A stretch of DNA of 48,191 nucleotides from Pantanalinema sp. (lineage in GTDB: Bacteria; Cyanobacteriota; Sericytochromatia; S15B-MN24; UBA4093), in NCBI GenBank assembly GCA_036704125.1, contig DATNQI010000037.1, forward strand, positions 1 through 48,191, given 5' to 3'. Made by a program: the position numbers and the translations under genes. A model generated the notes under the pieces. That model was not told the origin of the DNA. It made no database searches and saw only the letters and a list, made by a program, of their open reading frames with translations. Position 1 is the stretch's first letter. Each line of letters starts with the position of its first letter. This document shows, in pieces, positions 32,174 to 40,412 of the stretch.

Positions 32174-32200
32174 GAGCGCCCCCCGAGCCGGGGGGCGCTC
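32174..32200. terminator. bidirectional terminator
   Basis: GAGCGCCCCCC, loop GAGCC and the exact complement form an 11-bp stem in the gap between convergent genes (lipoprotein 3 and the AspT-like transporter). Confidence 0.75.
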
Positions 32201-32204
32201 TGCT

Positions 32205-33845
32205 CTAGCGGGAGAGCCACCACAGCAAAAGCTGGGCGCCCAGGATCTTGGCGATCATCGCCAGGGGCATGATGGCGGCGTAGACGCGGTTGGGGGCGTC
32301 CGAGCGCGATCGCTCGGAGGCGAAGCTCAACAGAGCCGGCTGGGTCTGCCCGCCGGCCATGAGCCCGGCGGCGCTCACCCAGTCCGTCTTGAGCAGCCCC
32401 ATGGCTCCCCACAGCAGGACCGCGCTGGAGGCGAGGGTCGCTGCCGCCCCCACCGCGACCAGCTCCGGCCCGTGGGCGCTCAGCGCCGCGGCGAAGTGCC
32501 GGCCGGAACGCAGGCCCACGGCAGCGAAGAACAGGACCAGCCCCAGCTGGCGAAGCGCCTGGTTGGCCGCGAGCGGCAGGCTCCAGATGATGGGGCCCGT
32601 GCGGCCGAGCCGGCCGAGCAGAAGGGCCACGAGCAGGGGGCCGCCCGCGAGCCCGAGCTGCAGGTGCATCCCCCCGGGCAGCGGCACGCGCAAGAGGCCG
32701 AGCGCGATCCCCATGAGGGCGCCGAGCGAGAGCGAGAGGAAGTCGGTCTCGCTGATCCCCTTGAACGAGTCGCCGAAGTAGCGGGCGACCGCCGCCATCT
32801 GGTCGGTCCGCGCGACCACGCGCAGCCGGTCTCCGCGCTCCAGCACGGTGTCGTCGGAAGGGACGAAGTCGAGATCGCCGCGCCGGATCCGGGTGACGAC
32901 CGCCTCCCAGCGGTTCTCGAGGGCGATGTCGCCGAGGCGCCTGCCCACCAGGCGCGGGTTGGAGAGGATGATCCGGCGGAAGTCCACCTCGTCGCGCCGG
33001 GTCTCGGGGCCGGGCTCGCCCTGGGCCTCGGGGCCGAGCAGGCTCCCCGCCTGCGCGAGCCCCTCCGGGCTGCCGACCACGTGCAGGATGTCCCCCGCCT
33101 CGAGCGCCGTCCCCGCGGTCGCGACCATCACGTGGTCCCCGCGCTGGACGCGGCTGACCCGCACGCCGATCCTGGAAAGGGGGGTGGACTCGATGGGCGC
33201 GCCGATCATGGCGGGATTGGTGAGCCGGAGGTTGCGGGAGCTGGCGGGCTCGCTCTCCTCCCCGCCGTCGTGCTCCGCCTGCCGTGCCGCGGCCGCCACG
33301 TCGATCCGGCCCAGGCGCAGGGTCAGCTCCGCGAGGAGCAGGGGCAGCCCCACCCCCAGCGGATAAGCGATCGAGTAGCCGACGGTGGGCAGCGCGGCCG
33401 AGGGGGTGCCGCGCAGCGCCTCGCTGACCGCCGCCAGCGCGGGGGTGTTGGTCAGGCTCCCGCAGAAGAGGCCCGCGGCGAGCGCCGGGTCGAGGCCGAG
33501 CCGCTGCGCGGCGAGCCAGGTGAGGCTCGCTGCCCCGACGATGGCCCCGAGGGCGAGCAGCAGGAGGCCGCCCCCCTTCTGCCTCATGATCCGGAAGAAG
33601 CCGGGCCCCGCCTCCAGGCCGATGGCGTAGACGAAGAGCAGGAGCCCGAACTGCCCCACGAACTCGGGAAGCTCGAAGCGATCGCCCCCCCAGGCGCCGA
33701 GCCCGAGCCCCACGAACAGCACGGTCGCGACCCCGAGGCCCACGCCTCGCAGGCGGATCTGGCTCAGGAGATAGCCCGCGCCGATGGTGAGGAAGAGAAT
33801 GCCCAAAGGGGCCTGCCCGAGCCCCTCTTTCAGCGCGTCGAACAC
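32205..33845 (-). CDS. AspT/YidE-like transporter with two TrkA-C domains, 546 aa
   Basis: This member of the aspartate:alanine exchanger family has two sets of about five transmembrane helices (about 1-175 and 385-545) flanking a cytoplasmic part with two TrkA_C (RCK_C) regulatory domains (about 200-370; GTALEAGDILHVVGSPEGL and DDTVLERGDRLRVVARTDQM). The conserved GLFCGSLTNTPAL and GLMAGGQTQPALLSF are the duplicated GxxxGxxTNTPAL-type motifs. The substrate is not predictable. The GTG start lies three bases after the universal stress gene, forming a two-gene operon. Confidence 0.87.
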   Translation of the reverse strand: MFDALKEGLGQAPLGILFLTIGAGYLLSQIRLRGVGLGVATVLFVGLGLGAWGGDRFELPEFVGQFGLLLFVYAIGLEAGPGFFRIMRQKGGGLLLLALGAIVGAASLTWLAAQRLGLDPALAAGLFCGSLTNTPALAAVSEALRGTPSAALPTVGYSIAYPLGVGLPLLLAELTLRLGRIDVAAAARQAEHDGGEESEPASSRNLRLTNPAMIGAPIESTPLSRIGVRVSRVQRGDHVMVATAGTALEAGDILHVVGSPEGLAQAGSLLGPEAQGEPGPETRRDEVDFRRIILSNPRLVGRRLGDIALENRWEAVVTRIRRGDLDFVPSDDTVLERGDRLRVVARTDQMAAVARYFGDSFKGISETDFLSLSLGALMGIALGLLRVPLPGGMHLQLGLAGGPLLVALLLGRLGRTGPIIWSLPLAANQALRQLGLVLFFAAVGLRSGRHFAAALSAHGPELVAVGAAATLASSAVLLWGAMGLLKTDWVSAAGLMAGGQTQPALLSFASERSRSDAPNRVYAAIMPLAMIAKILGAQLLLWWLSR

Positions 33846-33848
33846 GGC

Positions 33849-34295
33849 CTAGGCGCCCGCGGCCTCGAGCGCGACGCCGACGGGATAGATCAGCACGCCG
33901 CAGGGCGCATGCATCAGCACGCTCTCCGCCACGCTGCCGTGGAGCAGGCGCTCGGCGCCCTTTCGGGCGTTCGATCCGAGCACGATCAGGTCCGCGCCTA
34001 TCTCCTTGGCGATCGCCACGATGGTCGAGGCGGGCTCGCCCGTCCTCACGAGGCCCCGGGCTTCGAGGCCGGCCTCGCGCAGCTCGGCCGCGGCCAGGTC
34101 GAGGGCCGTGAGCGCCGTCTCGGCCAGCTGGTCGTAGCCGGCTATCACCTGCGGCATCTGGTCGGGAAGGACCGGGCTGGGAATGACCGAGAGGACGTGG
34201 AGCTCGAAGGGCTGCGTCCCCAGCACGGCGATGAACTGCCGGATGGCCGCCGCGGAGACGGTGGATCCTTCGGTGGCGATGAGGATACGGCGCAT
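33849..34295 (-). CDS. universal stress protein (UspA family), 148 aa
   Basis: RRILIATEGSTVSAAAIRQF starts the typical Rossmann-like UspA fold, and GSNARKGAERLLHGSVAESVLMHAPCGVLIYP carries the ATP-binding G-x-x-G-9x-G-S type motif. AAAGGA precedes the ATG. It is in operon with the AspT-like transporter and may regulate it through nucleotide binding, which is inference. The full family length is about 140-150 aa. Confidence 0.9.
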   Translation of the reverse strand: MRRILIATEGSTVSAAAIRQFIAVLGTQPFELHVLSVIPSPVLPDQMPQVIAGYDQLAETALTALDLAAAELREAGLEARGLVRTGEPASTIVAIAKEIGADLIVLGSNARKGAERLLHGSVAESVLMHAPCGVLIYPVGVALEAAGA

Positions 34296-34375
34296 GGATG
34301 TCCTTTCTCTTTCCCGGGCACGCGGAGCGACCCGGGATTCTGGCGTGAAGGCTGAGGGGAATGCGTCGGTGGTGG

Positions 34376-34855
34376 CTAGGTGTCGATGGGGATCCAGCGG
34401 TGCTCGATGCGGTCGGGCCAGAGGTCGAGCCGCCCCACCGAGGGCGGCGTTCCATCGTAGTTGTAGGCGGCGCTCGACGGGCAGAAGGCGCGGACCCTCC
34501 CCGCATCCTGGAAGGCGCGCTTGTGGATGTGGCCGAAGAGCACCAGCCGGCAGTCCAGGTCGTCGGCGTAGCCGACCAGCTTGACCAGGTCGCGCTTGAC
34601 CCCGTGACGGTGGCCGTGCGTCAAGAGGATGCTCCAGCCCTCGATGTCGAGCTGCTTCTCGGGGACCACGTCCAGGGGCAGGTCGTTGTTGCCCAGCACC
34701 TGCACGATCGGCACCGGCTGAAGGAGCGCGAGCTGCTGACCGTCCTTGAAGCCGTCGCCCAGGTGGACGACCAGGTCGCAGCCCTCGGCCAGGCGGGCGA
34801 TCGCTTGAAGGTTCGCGCGGCCGTGCGTGTCGCTGACGACCAGGAGGCGCTTCAC
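34376..34855 (-). CDS. YfcE/MJ0936-type metallophosphoesterase, 159 aa
   Basis: The metal-binding motifs are in order: VSDTHG (7-12), HLGDGFKD, LGNND, LTHGHRHG and FGHIHKR. This is the YfcE type, with phosphodiesterase activity on model substrates and an unknown natural substrate. The GTG start overlaps the rdgB stop (GTGA), so it is coupled to rdgB. Its position after rdgB is common in bacteria. Confidence 0.9.
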   Translation of the reverse strand: MKRLLVVSDTHGRANLQAIARLAEGCDLVVHLGDGFKDGQQLALLQPVPIVQVLGNNDLPLDVVPEKQLDIEGWSILLTHGHRHGVKRDLVKLVGYADDLDCRLVLFGHIHKRAFQDAGRVRAFCPSSAAYNYDGTPPSVGRLDLWPDRIEHRWIPIDT

Positions 34856-35409
34856 GCCATCGCCTCGAGCAGGAGGCGCACCGCGCGGGCCCGGTGCGAG
34901 TGGACGTTCTTCTCGTCGGCGCTCAGCTCGGCGTAGGTCTTGCCCAGCCCCTCGACCTCGAAGACCGGGTCGTAGCCGAAGCCGCCCGTGCCCCGGGGGG
35001 CCTCGGTGACCCGGCCTTTCACGACGCCCTCGACCGCGATCTCGCGGCCGTCGGGGTAGGCGAGCACCACGGCGCAGTGGAAGGTCGCCGCCCGGCTGGC
35101 CTTGCCCTCGAGCTCTGCGAGGAGCTTGTTGATGCGGTCGGCGTCGCTCTCGGCGTAGCGGGCCGAGGCGATGCCGGGCCGGCCGTCCAGGGCCTCGACC
35201 GCGATCCCCGAGTCGTCGGCGAGGCACGGCACCTCGAAGCGCTCCGCGCACTGACGGGCCTTGAGGCGGGCGTTCGCGACGAAGGTGCTGCCCGTCTCCT
35301 CGACCTCGACGGCCTCGGGCATGGCGCTCAGGTCGAAGGGGGCGTCGGTGAGGAGGGGCTTGAACTCGGACAGCTTGTGGGCGTTGGTGGTGGCCAGGTA
35401 GACTTGCAC
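34852..35409 (-). CDS. rdgB: non-canonical purine NTP pyrophosphatase (RdgB/HAM1), 185 aa
   Basis: It hydrolyses dITP, dXTP and XTP to keep deaminated purines out of DNA. Family motifs are present: LATTNAHKLSEFKPLL, ADDSGIAVEALDGRPGIASARYA and TGGFGYDPVF, and the C-terminal NVHSHRARA. It lies ten bases after rel and overlaps the phosphoesterase gene. Confidence 0.95.
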   Translation of the reverse strand: MQVYLATTNAHKLSEFKPLLTDAPFDLSAMPEAVEVEETGSTFVANARLKARQCAERFEVPCLADDSGIAVEALDGRPGIASARYAESDADRINKLLAELEGKASRAATFHCAVVLAYPDGREIAVEGVVKGRVTEAPRGTGGFGYDPVFEVEGLGKTYAELSADEKNVHSHRARAVRLLLEAMA

Positions 35410-35419
35410 GGCTGCTCGC

Positions 35420-37600
35420 TTACTTCTTGACGGGACGGGCCTTCTGCGACTTGGCGACGCGGTAGGCCTGGAGGACGTCCGGGATGCGGCTGAGGGTCGC
35501 GATGACGCGCTGGAGGTGGGCCATGTCCAGGACGTCGATGATCAGCGTGATGATGACGATCTTGTCGCGGGCCTGGCGCACCTTGACGGTGCGGATGTTG
35601 GTCTTGATGTCCGCGATCTTGATGGTGATGTCCTTGAGGACGCCGACCCGGTCGATGACCTCGACGGCGATCTCGACGGGGTAGCTCGCCGACGCGCTCA
35701 CCCCGGCCCAGCTCACGTTGAGGCGCCGCTCGGGCTCGACGGCGAGCAGGTTGGGGCACTCGGTCGAGTGGACCGAGATCCCGCGCCCGCGGGTGACGGT
35801 GCCCATGATGGGCTCGCCGGGCACCGGCGAGCAGCACTTGGCGATCGCAAGCTGCATCCCCGCCTCGCCGTCCACCAGGATCCCGGTGCCGTTGCGGCTC
35901 TTGGGGGCGATGGGCTTGGCCTTGAAGGACTCGGGGGTGATCTCGGGCTCGGGGGGGGCGAACTCGGCGCGGATCTGGTTGGCGACTTGCAGGGAGGTCT
36001 TCTCGCCGTAGCCGATGGCCGCGATCAGGTCGTCGACCTCCTTGTAGTTCATCTTCTGGGCGATGCCGAGGAGCTTGTCGCCCTTGAGCAGCTGGTCGAG
36101 GCCGGTGCGGCCAAGCTCGCGCTCCAGGGCCTCGCGGCCCCGGGTGATGTTCTCGTCGCGGCGCTCCTTTCGGAACCAGCTGCGGATCTTGTTCTTGGTG
36201 GAGCTGGTGGCGACGAAGTTGAGCCAGTCGAGCGACGGGTGGCCGTGCTTGGTCGTCAGGATCTCGACGATGTCGCCGTTCTTGAGGCGGTGGTCCAGGG
36301 TGACGATGCGGCCGTTGACCTTGGCGCCGATGCAGCGGTTGCCGACCTCGGTGTGGACGCGGTAGGCGAAGTCCACCGGGGTGGCCCCGGAGGGCAGGTC
36401 GATCACGTCGCCGCGAGGCGAGAAGACGAAGACCTCCTCGGCCTGGAGGTCCTCCTTGACCGTCTCGACGAACTCCTCCGAGTTCTTGGCGTCGCCCTGC
36501 CAGTCGAGGAGCTGCTTGAGCCACGAGAGCTTCTGGTCCGCCTCGGTCAGGGCGGCGCCGCCCTCCTTGTAGCGCCAGTGGGCCGCGATGCCGTACTCGG
36601 CGACCCGGTGCATCTCGAAGGTGCGGATCTGCACCTCGACAGGCTTGCCGCCGGGGCCGATCACCGTGGTGTGGAGGCTCTGGTAGAGGTTGGGCTTGGG
36701 CATCGCCACGTAGTCCTTGAAGCGGCCCGGGATGGGCCGCCAGATCGAGTGGACCACGCCGAGGACCTCGTAGCACTCCTTGATGTTGTCGACCAGCACG
36801 CGGATGGCCGTGATGTCGAAGATGTCGGAGAACTCCTTGGACTGGCTCTGCATCTTCTGGTAGATGCTGTAGAAGTGCTTGGGGCGGCCGTAAACGTCCG
36901 CCTGCTCGACGCCGACCCGCGCGAGCTCCTCCTCGATGCTGGTGACGATCTCCTGGATGTAGCGCTCGCGCTCGTCGCGCTTCTCGCCGAGGAACTGGGC
37001 GATCTTGTAGTAAGCGTCGGGGTGCAGGTAGCGAAGGCTCATGTCCTCCAGCTCCCACTTGATCTTCCCCATGCCCAGGCGGTGCGCGAGGGGCGCGAAG
37101 ATCTCGAGGGTCTCCTTGGAGATCTCCTGCTGCTTCTCGGCGCGCATGTGCTTGAGGGTGCGCATGTTGTGGAGGCGGTCGGCGAGCTTGATCAGGATGA
37201 CGCGCACGTCCTTGGCCATGGCCACGAACATGCGGCGGAAGTTCTCGGCCTGGCGCTCTTCCTTGGAGGAGAACTTGAGCTTCTCGAGCTTGGTGACGCC
37301 CTCGACGAGCTTGCAGACCTCGCGCCCGAACCGCTTGGTCAGCTCCTCGGGCGTGACCTCGGTGTCCTCGAGCACGTCGTGCAGCAGGCCCGCCGCGACG
37401 GTGGCCCCGTCCGCCTCGAGCTGTGCCAGGATCAGGGCGACCTCGTAGGGGTGGATGATGTAAGGCTCTTCGCTCTTGCGGAACTGCCCCTCGTGCTCGG
37501 CGCGGGCGAACTCGTAGGCGCGCCCGACGAGATCGATCTCTTCGGGCGAGGCGTACTTGCCCATGGTGTTGATCAGGGCTTCCGTCGCGATCGCTGTCAT
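35420..37600 (-). CDS. rel: bifunctional (p)ppGpp synthetase/hydrolase, 726 aa
   Basis: The order is HD hydrolase (about 45-150; IIHPYEVA, LLHDVLEDT), synthetase (about 235-345; RVLVDN, RFKDYVAMPKPNLYQSLHTTV), TGS (about 388-448; VFVFSPRGDVIDLPSGATPVDFAYRVH), a helical and CC-type region (GAGM-like IAKCCSPVPGEPI), and ACT (about 650-720). RFKD in the synthetase loop is the signature of bifunctional Rel/SpoT enzymes and not of RelA (EXDD). The HD metal-binding residues are intact, so both activities are expected. It sits downstream of recJ behind its own promoter and before rdgB. Confidence 0.95.
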   Translation of the reverse strand: MTAIATEALINTMGKYASPEEIDLVGRAYEFARAEHEGQFRKSEEPYIIHPYEVALILAQLEADGATVAAGLLHDVLEDTEVTPEELTKRFGREVCKLVEGVTKLEKLKFSSKEERQAENFRRMFVAMAKDVRVILIKLADRLHNMRTLKHMRAEKQQEISKETLEIFAPLAHRLGMGKIKWELEDMSLRYLHPDAYYKIAQFLGEKRDERERYIQEIVTSIEEELARVGVEQADVYGRPKHFYSIYQKMQSQSKEFSDIFDITAIRVLVDNIKECYEVLGVVHSIWRPIPGRFKDYVAMPKPNLYQSLHTTVIGPGGKPVEVQIRTFEMHRVAEYGIAAHWRYKEGGAALTEADQKLSWLKQLLDWQGDAKNSEEFVETVKEDLQAEEVFVFSPRGDVIDLPSGATPVDFAYRVHTEVGNRCIGAKVNGRIVTLDHRLKNGDIVEILTTKHGHPSLDWLNFVATSSTKNKIRSWFRKERRDENITRGREALERELGRTGLDQLLKGDKLLGIAQKMNYKEVDDLIAAIGYGEKTSLQVANQIRAEFAPPEPEITPESFKAKPIAPKSRNGTGILVDGEAGMQLAIAKCCSPVPGEPIMGTVTRGRGISVHSTECPNLLAVEPERRLNVSWAGVSASASYPVEIAVEVIDRVGVLKDITIKIADIKTNIRTVKVRQARDKIVIITLIIDVLDMAHLQRVIATLSRIPDVLQAYRVAKSQKARPVKK

Positions 37601-37620
37601 TTCCGTCTCCCGAGGCTTCC

Positions 37621-37648
37621 ATTATATACCGGCGGTGGGTCGTGCGAA
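37621..37648 (-). promoter_or_regulatory. promoter of rel
   Basis: The minus strand reads TTCGCA, 16 bases, then TATAAT (37626-37621), 21 bases before the rel ATG. The leader would be very short, with GGGAGA as ribosome-binding site. Confidence 0.55.
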
Positions 37649-37698
37649 GGACTTTATACCCGCCAAGCGGTAGTTTTGACGCCTTTTTCCGCCGCCGC

Positions 37699-39405
37699 TC
37701 AGGCCTCCGCGGCCCGGGCGACGCCGTGCAGGCGCAGCTGCACCTTGAGCTGCCCGTTGAAGTGGTTGAACTCGGGGGTGAAGGCCAGGGCGACCCGGTC
37801 GGGCACCGGGTGGAGCTCGCCCATGTTGAAGCCGACGGCCTCGCGGATCTCGAGCCCGTGCTGCACCTCGAGGAAGAGGTGACGCTTCTCCTTGCCGCGC
37901 AGCTTCTGCTTGACGACCTGGACCCCGCGCACGCAGAGCACCGGCTCGGGGTTGCCCTGGCCGGTCGGTTGCAGCCACGCGAGCTCTCTGACCACCTGGG
38001 GGGTCATCTCGGCCAGGTGGACCTCGGCGTCCAGGTAGCGGGGCGGGCGCTCCGAGACGTCCAGGCCCTGCTGCCGCACCGCGGCGTCGAGGCGTTCGCG
38101 GAAGGCGTCCAGGTTCTGTCGCTCGAGGCCGACGCCCGCGGCCTGGGCGTGGCCTCCCCAGCGCGTGAGCAGGTCGCGCGAGGCCTCGAGGGCCTTGAAG
38201 AGGCTGATGCCCTCGGGCGAGCGGCCCGAGCCCTTCCAGTGGTCGCCATCGAGGGCGAGCAGGATGACCGGGCGCGCGTAGGCCTCGACCAGCCGGGAGG
38301 CGACGATGCCGATCACCCCGTGGTGCCAGTCCTCCTTGGCCAGGACGATGGCGGAGTCCTTGGTCGGGTCCACCTCCAGCTCGGCGAGCATCATGGCCTC
38401 GGCCTCGACCCGCTTGGAGGTCTCCTGGCGCAGGCGGTTGAGGCGATCCAGCTCCACGGCGAAGACGCGCGCGTCGTCCAGGGTCTCGGCAAGGAAGAGC
38501 TTGAGGCCGACCTCGGGGTGGTCCATGCGGCCGGCGGCGTTGATGCGCGGCCCGATCCGAAAGCCGATGTCGCCCGCGTCGATGGCAGCGAGGCTGTTGA
38601 TGTTCGCGATCTCGGCGAGCGCCTGGATGCCGGGGCGCGGGGCGGTCGCGATCAGGTGCAGGCCGCGCGCGACGAGCGTCCGGTTGACGCCCGTCAAGGG
38701 GGCCATGTCGGCGATGGATCCGATGGCGACCAGGTCCAGCAGGTCCTCGACCCCGTGGCCGGAAGGGGCGATCTCCTCGAGGGCCGAGGCCAGGGTGTAG
38801 GCGACGCCGACGCCGGCGAGCCCCGCCATCTCGATCGGGCAGCCGCCGAGGCGCGGGTTGATGATCGCGTAGGGGGACGGCAGCACCGCGGGCGGGGTGT
38901 GGTGGTCGGTGATGATGACCTCCATGCCCCTCGACTTGGCGAACTCGACCTCCTGGATTGAGGAGACGCCGTTGTCCACCGTGACGACCAGCTTGAGCCC
39001 CCGGTCGGCGAGATCCTGGAGGGCGTTGCAGTTCATGCCGTAGCCGTCCTCGAAGCGGTGGGGCAGGAAGTACTGGACGTTGTAGCCGGCGCGGGCCAGG
39101 TAGCTGAAGAGCAAGGAGGTGCTGGTCACCCCGTCGGCGTCGTAGTCGCCGTAGACGACGATGGGCTCGCCGGTGTCGAGGGCGCTCGCGAGGCGGCGGG
39201 CGGCCTTGTCGATGCCGGGCAGGGCCCAGGGGTTGAGCTCGTAGGGCTCGTGGCCCAGGTAGCGGCGGCCGCTCTCGGGATCCTGGACCCCGCGCACGGC
39301 GAGCATTCGGGCGAGCAGGGGCGTGATGCCGAGTTCGTATGACAGGCGATCGACCACGTCCGGGTCGGCGTCGCGAATTTGCCAGGAGGTTTCGAGCTGG
39401 TGCAT
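37699..39405 (-). CDS. recJ: single-strand exonuclease RecJ, 568 aa
   Basis: It degrades single-stranded DNA 5' to 3' in recombination and mismatch repair. The DHH-family motifs are complete: GDYDADGVTS (about 84-93), VTVDNGVSS, TDHHTPP (about 156-162), and a DHHA1 part with GWGGHAQAAGVG-like LLTRWGGHAQAAGVGL, followed by the OB-type C-terminal domain. GGAGG precedes the ATG, and a TATAGT hexamer sits just upstream (39419-39414) without a well-spaced -35. It is divergent from the tRNA-Thr gene and lies upstream of rel. Confidence 0.95.
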   Translation of the reverse strand: MHQLETSWQIRDADPDVVDRLSYELGITPLLARMLAVRGVQDPESGRRYLGHEPYELNPWALPGIDKAARRLASALDTGEPIVVYGDYDADGVTSTSLLFSYLARAGYNVQYFLPHRFEDGYGMNCNALQDLADRGLKLVVTVDNGVSSIQEVEFAKSRGMEVIITDHHTPPAVLPSPYAIINPRLGGCPIEMAGLAGVGVAYTLASALEEIAPSGHGVEDLLDLVAIGSIADMAPLTGVNRTLVARGLHLIATAPRPGIQALAEIANINSLAAIDAGDIGFRIGPRINAAGRMDHPEVGLKLFLAETLDDARVFAVELDRLNRLRQETSKRVEAEAMMLAELEVDPTKDSAIVLAKEDWHHGVIGIVASRLVEAYARPVILLALDGDHWKGSGRSPEGISLFKALEASRDLLTRWGGHAQAAGVGLERQNLDAFRERLDAAVRQQGLDVSERPPRYLDAEVHLAEMTPQVVRELAWLQPTGQGNPEPVLCVRGVQVVKQKLRGKEKRHLFLEVQHGLEIREAVGFNMGELHPVPDRVALAFTPEFNHFNGQLKVQLRLHGVARAAEA

Positions 39406-39441
39406 AGACCTCCACTATAACCCGGGAGGGGCTGCCACGTC

Positions 39442-39470
39442 TTTACAAGGGTGGGTTCTCCTGGTAGGAT
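39442..39470 (+). promoter_or_regulatory. promoter of the tRNA-Thr gene
   Basis: TTTACA, 17 bases, then TAGGAT, ending 34 bases before the mature tRNA. The best sigma-70-like promoter of the window. Confidence 0.75.
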
Positions 39471-39503
39471 TGGTTCCTGTTTCGAGGAAACGTCGAGACG
39501 TTC

Positions 39504-39575
39504 GCCGGATTAGCACAGCGGTAGTGCATTCGATTCGTAATCGAAAGGTCGTGGGTTCGATTCCCACATCCGGCT
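39504..39575 (+). tRNA. tRNA-Thr with anticodon CGU
   Basis: The cloverleaf can be drawn completely. The acceptor stem GCCGGAT pairs with ATCCGGC, the D arm is GCACAGCGGTAGTGC, the anticodon arm TTCGA-TTCGTAA-TCGAA gives anticodon CGT (reads ACG, Thr), and the T arm is GTGGG-TTCGATT-CCCAC. The discriminator is T and CCA is not encoded. Confidence 0.96.
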
Positions 39576-39592
39576 CTGGCACCCCCCGTAGC
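39569..39592 (+). repeat. tRNA 3'-end repeat, copy 1 (family D)
   Basis: This 24-base segment covers the tRNA 3' end (TCCGGCT) and the left half of its terminator (CTGGCACCCCCCGTAGC). It recurs with one change at 42703-42726, which has TCCGACT at the tRNA end. Confidence 0.8.
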
Positions 39593-39628
39593 ACTCGACA
39601 TTTTGTCAGCTCGGGTGTGGTGCCTTTT
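39578..39628 (+). terminator. terminator of the tRNA-Thr gene
   Basis: GGCACC (39578-39583) pairs with GGTGCC (39619-39624), reinforced by CCCCG / CGGG, and TTTT follows. The same 3' half, GGGTGTGGTGCCTTTT, occurs at 40373 and 42738. Confidence 0.8.
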
Positions 39629-39657
39629 CTTTATGGCCCGAAATGTTGAGGCCTGTG

Positions 39658-40224
39658 ATGCCAACCATGAAGAGACGGCGCTTGCGCACCCTCAAAATCC
39701 TGGCCGTCACCCTTGGGGGCTCCGTTCTTGCCCTGGTTGCACTAATCGCCTGGTTTGGCATCTCGCTTTCCCTCGACAACCGCATCAAGCACGAGCTCCT
39801 GCGCGTGGCTGCTCCCGACGGGACGCATGAATTCGTGTTGTTGAGCGATAGCGCCGACTTCGGGGATCCTGCCTGGTACGTCTACGAACTCGAACGGGGC
39901 CAGCGCCTTCCCTCGTTCGCTCGGGAGGCCCACAACACCGACGGGGTCCTCTTCTGGAACTATTCCGAGGATGGCGGTTATACGGACGATCCCCACCTTG
40001 AGATCCGTGACCGGCGCTACCTCGTCTTTTCGCGAGGCGGACGCTACCACGGCCTTTATGACATCACCAAGCGGCGGGTGCTGGTGAATGAGGAGTGCCC
40101 GTGGTGGTCGTATCGCGAGTTGCCGAAGAGCGAGCAGGATCGGTGGGTCTTCCAGAACCTCCATGCGCCCATCCACAGGATCTTGTCCGCCGGGAAACCG
40201 AGCCCGAGCAAGGTGACGAACTGA
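39658..40224 (+). CDS. membrane-anchored protein of unknown function, 188 aa
   Basis: A basic N-terminus (MPTMKRRRLRTLK) and a transmembrane helix (about 16-37) are followed by a beta-rich domain (about 45-170) with many aromatic residues (YVYELERGQRLPSF, DGVLFWNYSEDGGYTDD, YHGLYDITKRRVLVNEE). The start at 39658 has GAGG seven bases upstream. There are no known motifs. It begins 82 bases after the tRNA, inside the segment bracketed by tRNA-end repeats, and its base composition is less GC-biased than that of the pil genes. Confidence 0.65.
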   Translation: MPTMKRRRLRTLKILAVTLGGSVLALVALIAWFGISLSLDNRIKHELLRVAAPDGTHEFVLLSDSADFGDPAWYVYELERGQRLPSFAREAHNTDGVLFWNYSEDGGYTDDPHLEIRDRRYLVFSRGGRYHGLYDITKRRVLVNEECPWWSYRELPKSEQDRWVFQNLHAPIHRILSAGKPSPSKVTN

Positions 40225-40297
40225 GGAAGAACCCAGGCGGAGCCGGTATCTCCTGCCGGTTGAGAACCCGGATAACAAGCGCCCGGGCCTCAACGAG

Positions 40298-40325
40298 GGC
40301 CAAGCTTCAAGCGAAACAGGGCTCG
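40298..40325 (+). repeat. copy of the 3' end of the endonuclease V-like gene
   Basis: Bases 40298-40325 match 43083-43111 with two or three changes. In frame it reads AKLQAKQG followed by a stop after two more codons, like the C-terminus of the gene at 42781. The rest of the gap 40225-40412 holds no other recognised feature apart from the terminator. Confidence 0.65.
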
Positions 40326-40357
40326 GTGTAAGCGGGGGCGTTTGGTTCCTGCTCTTT

Positions 40358-40391
40358 GGCATTCCCCTGGTCGGGTGTGGTGCCTTTTTTT
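40358..40391 (+). terminator. terminator, degenerate copy of the tRNA-Thr terminator
   Basis: GGCATTCCCC...GGGTGTGGTGCC with a run of seven T. The right half is identical to the terminators at 39578 and 42712; the left half has drifted. It separates convergent genes. Confidence 0.65.
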
Positions 40392-40412
40392 GCGCGCTCG
40401 AAGCCGGCAGGC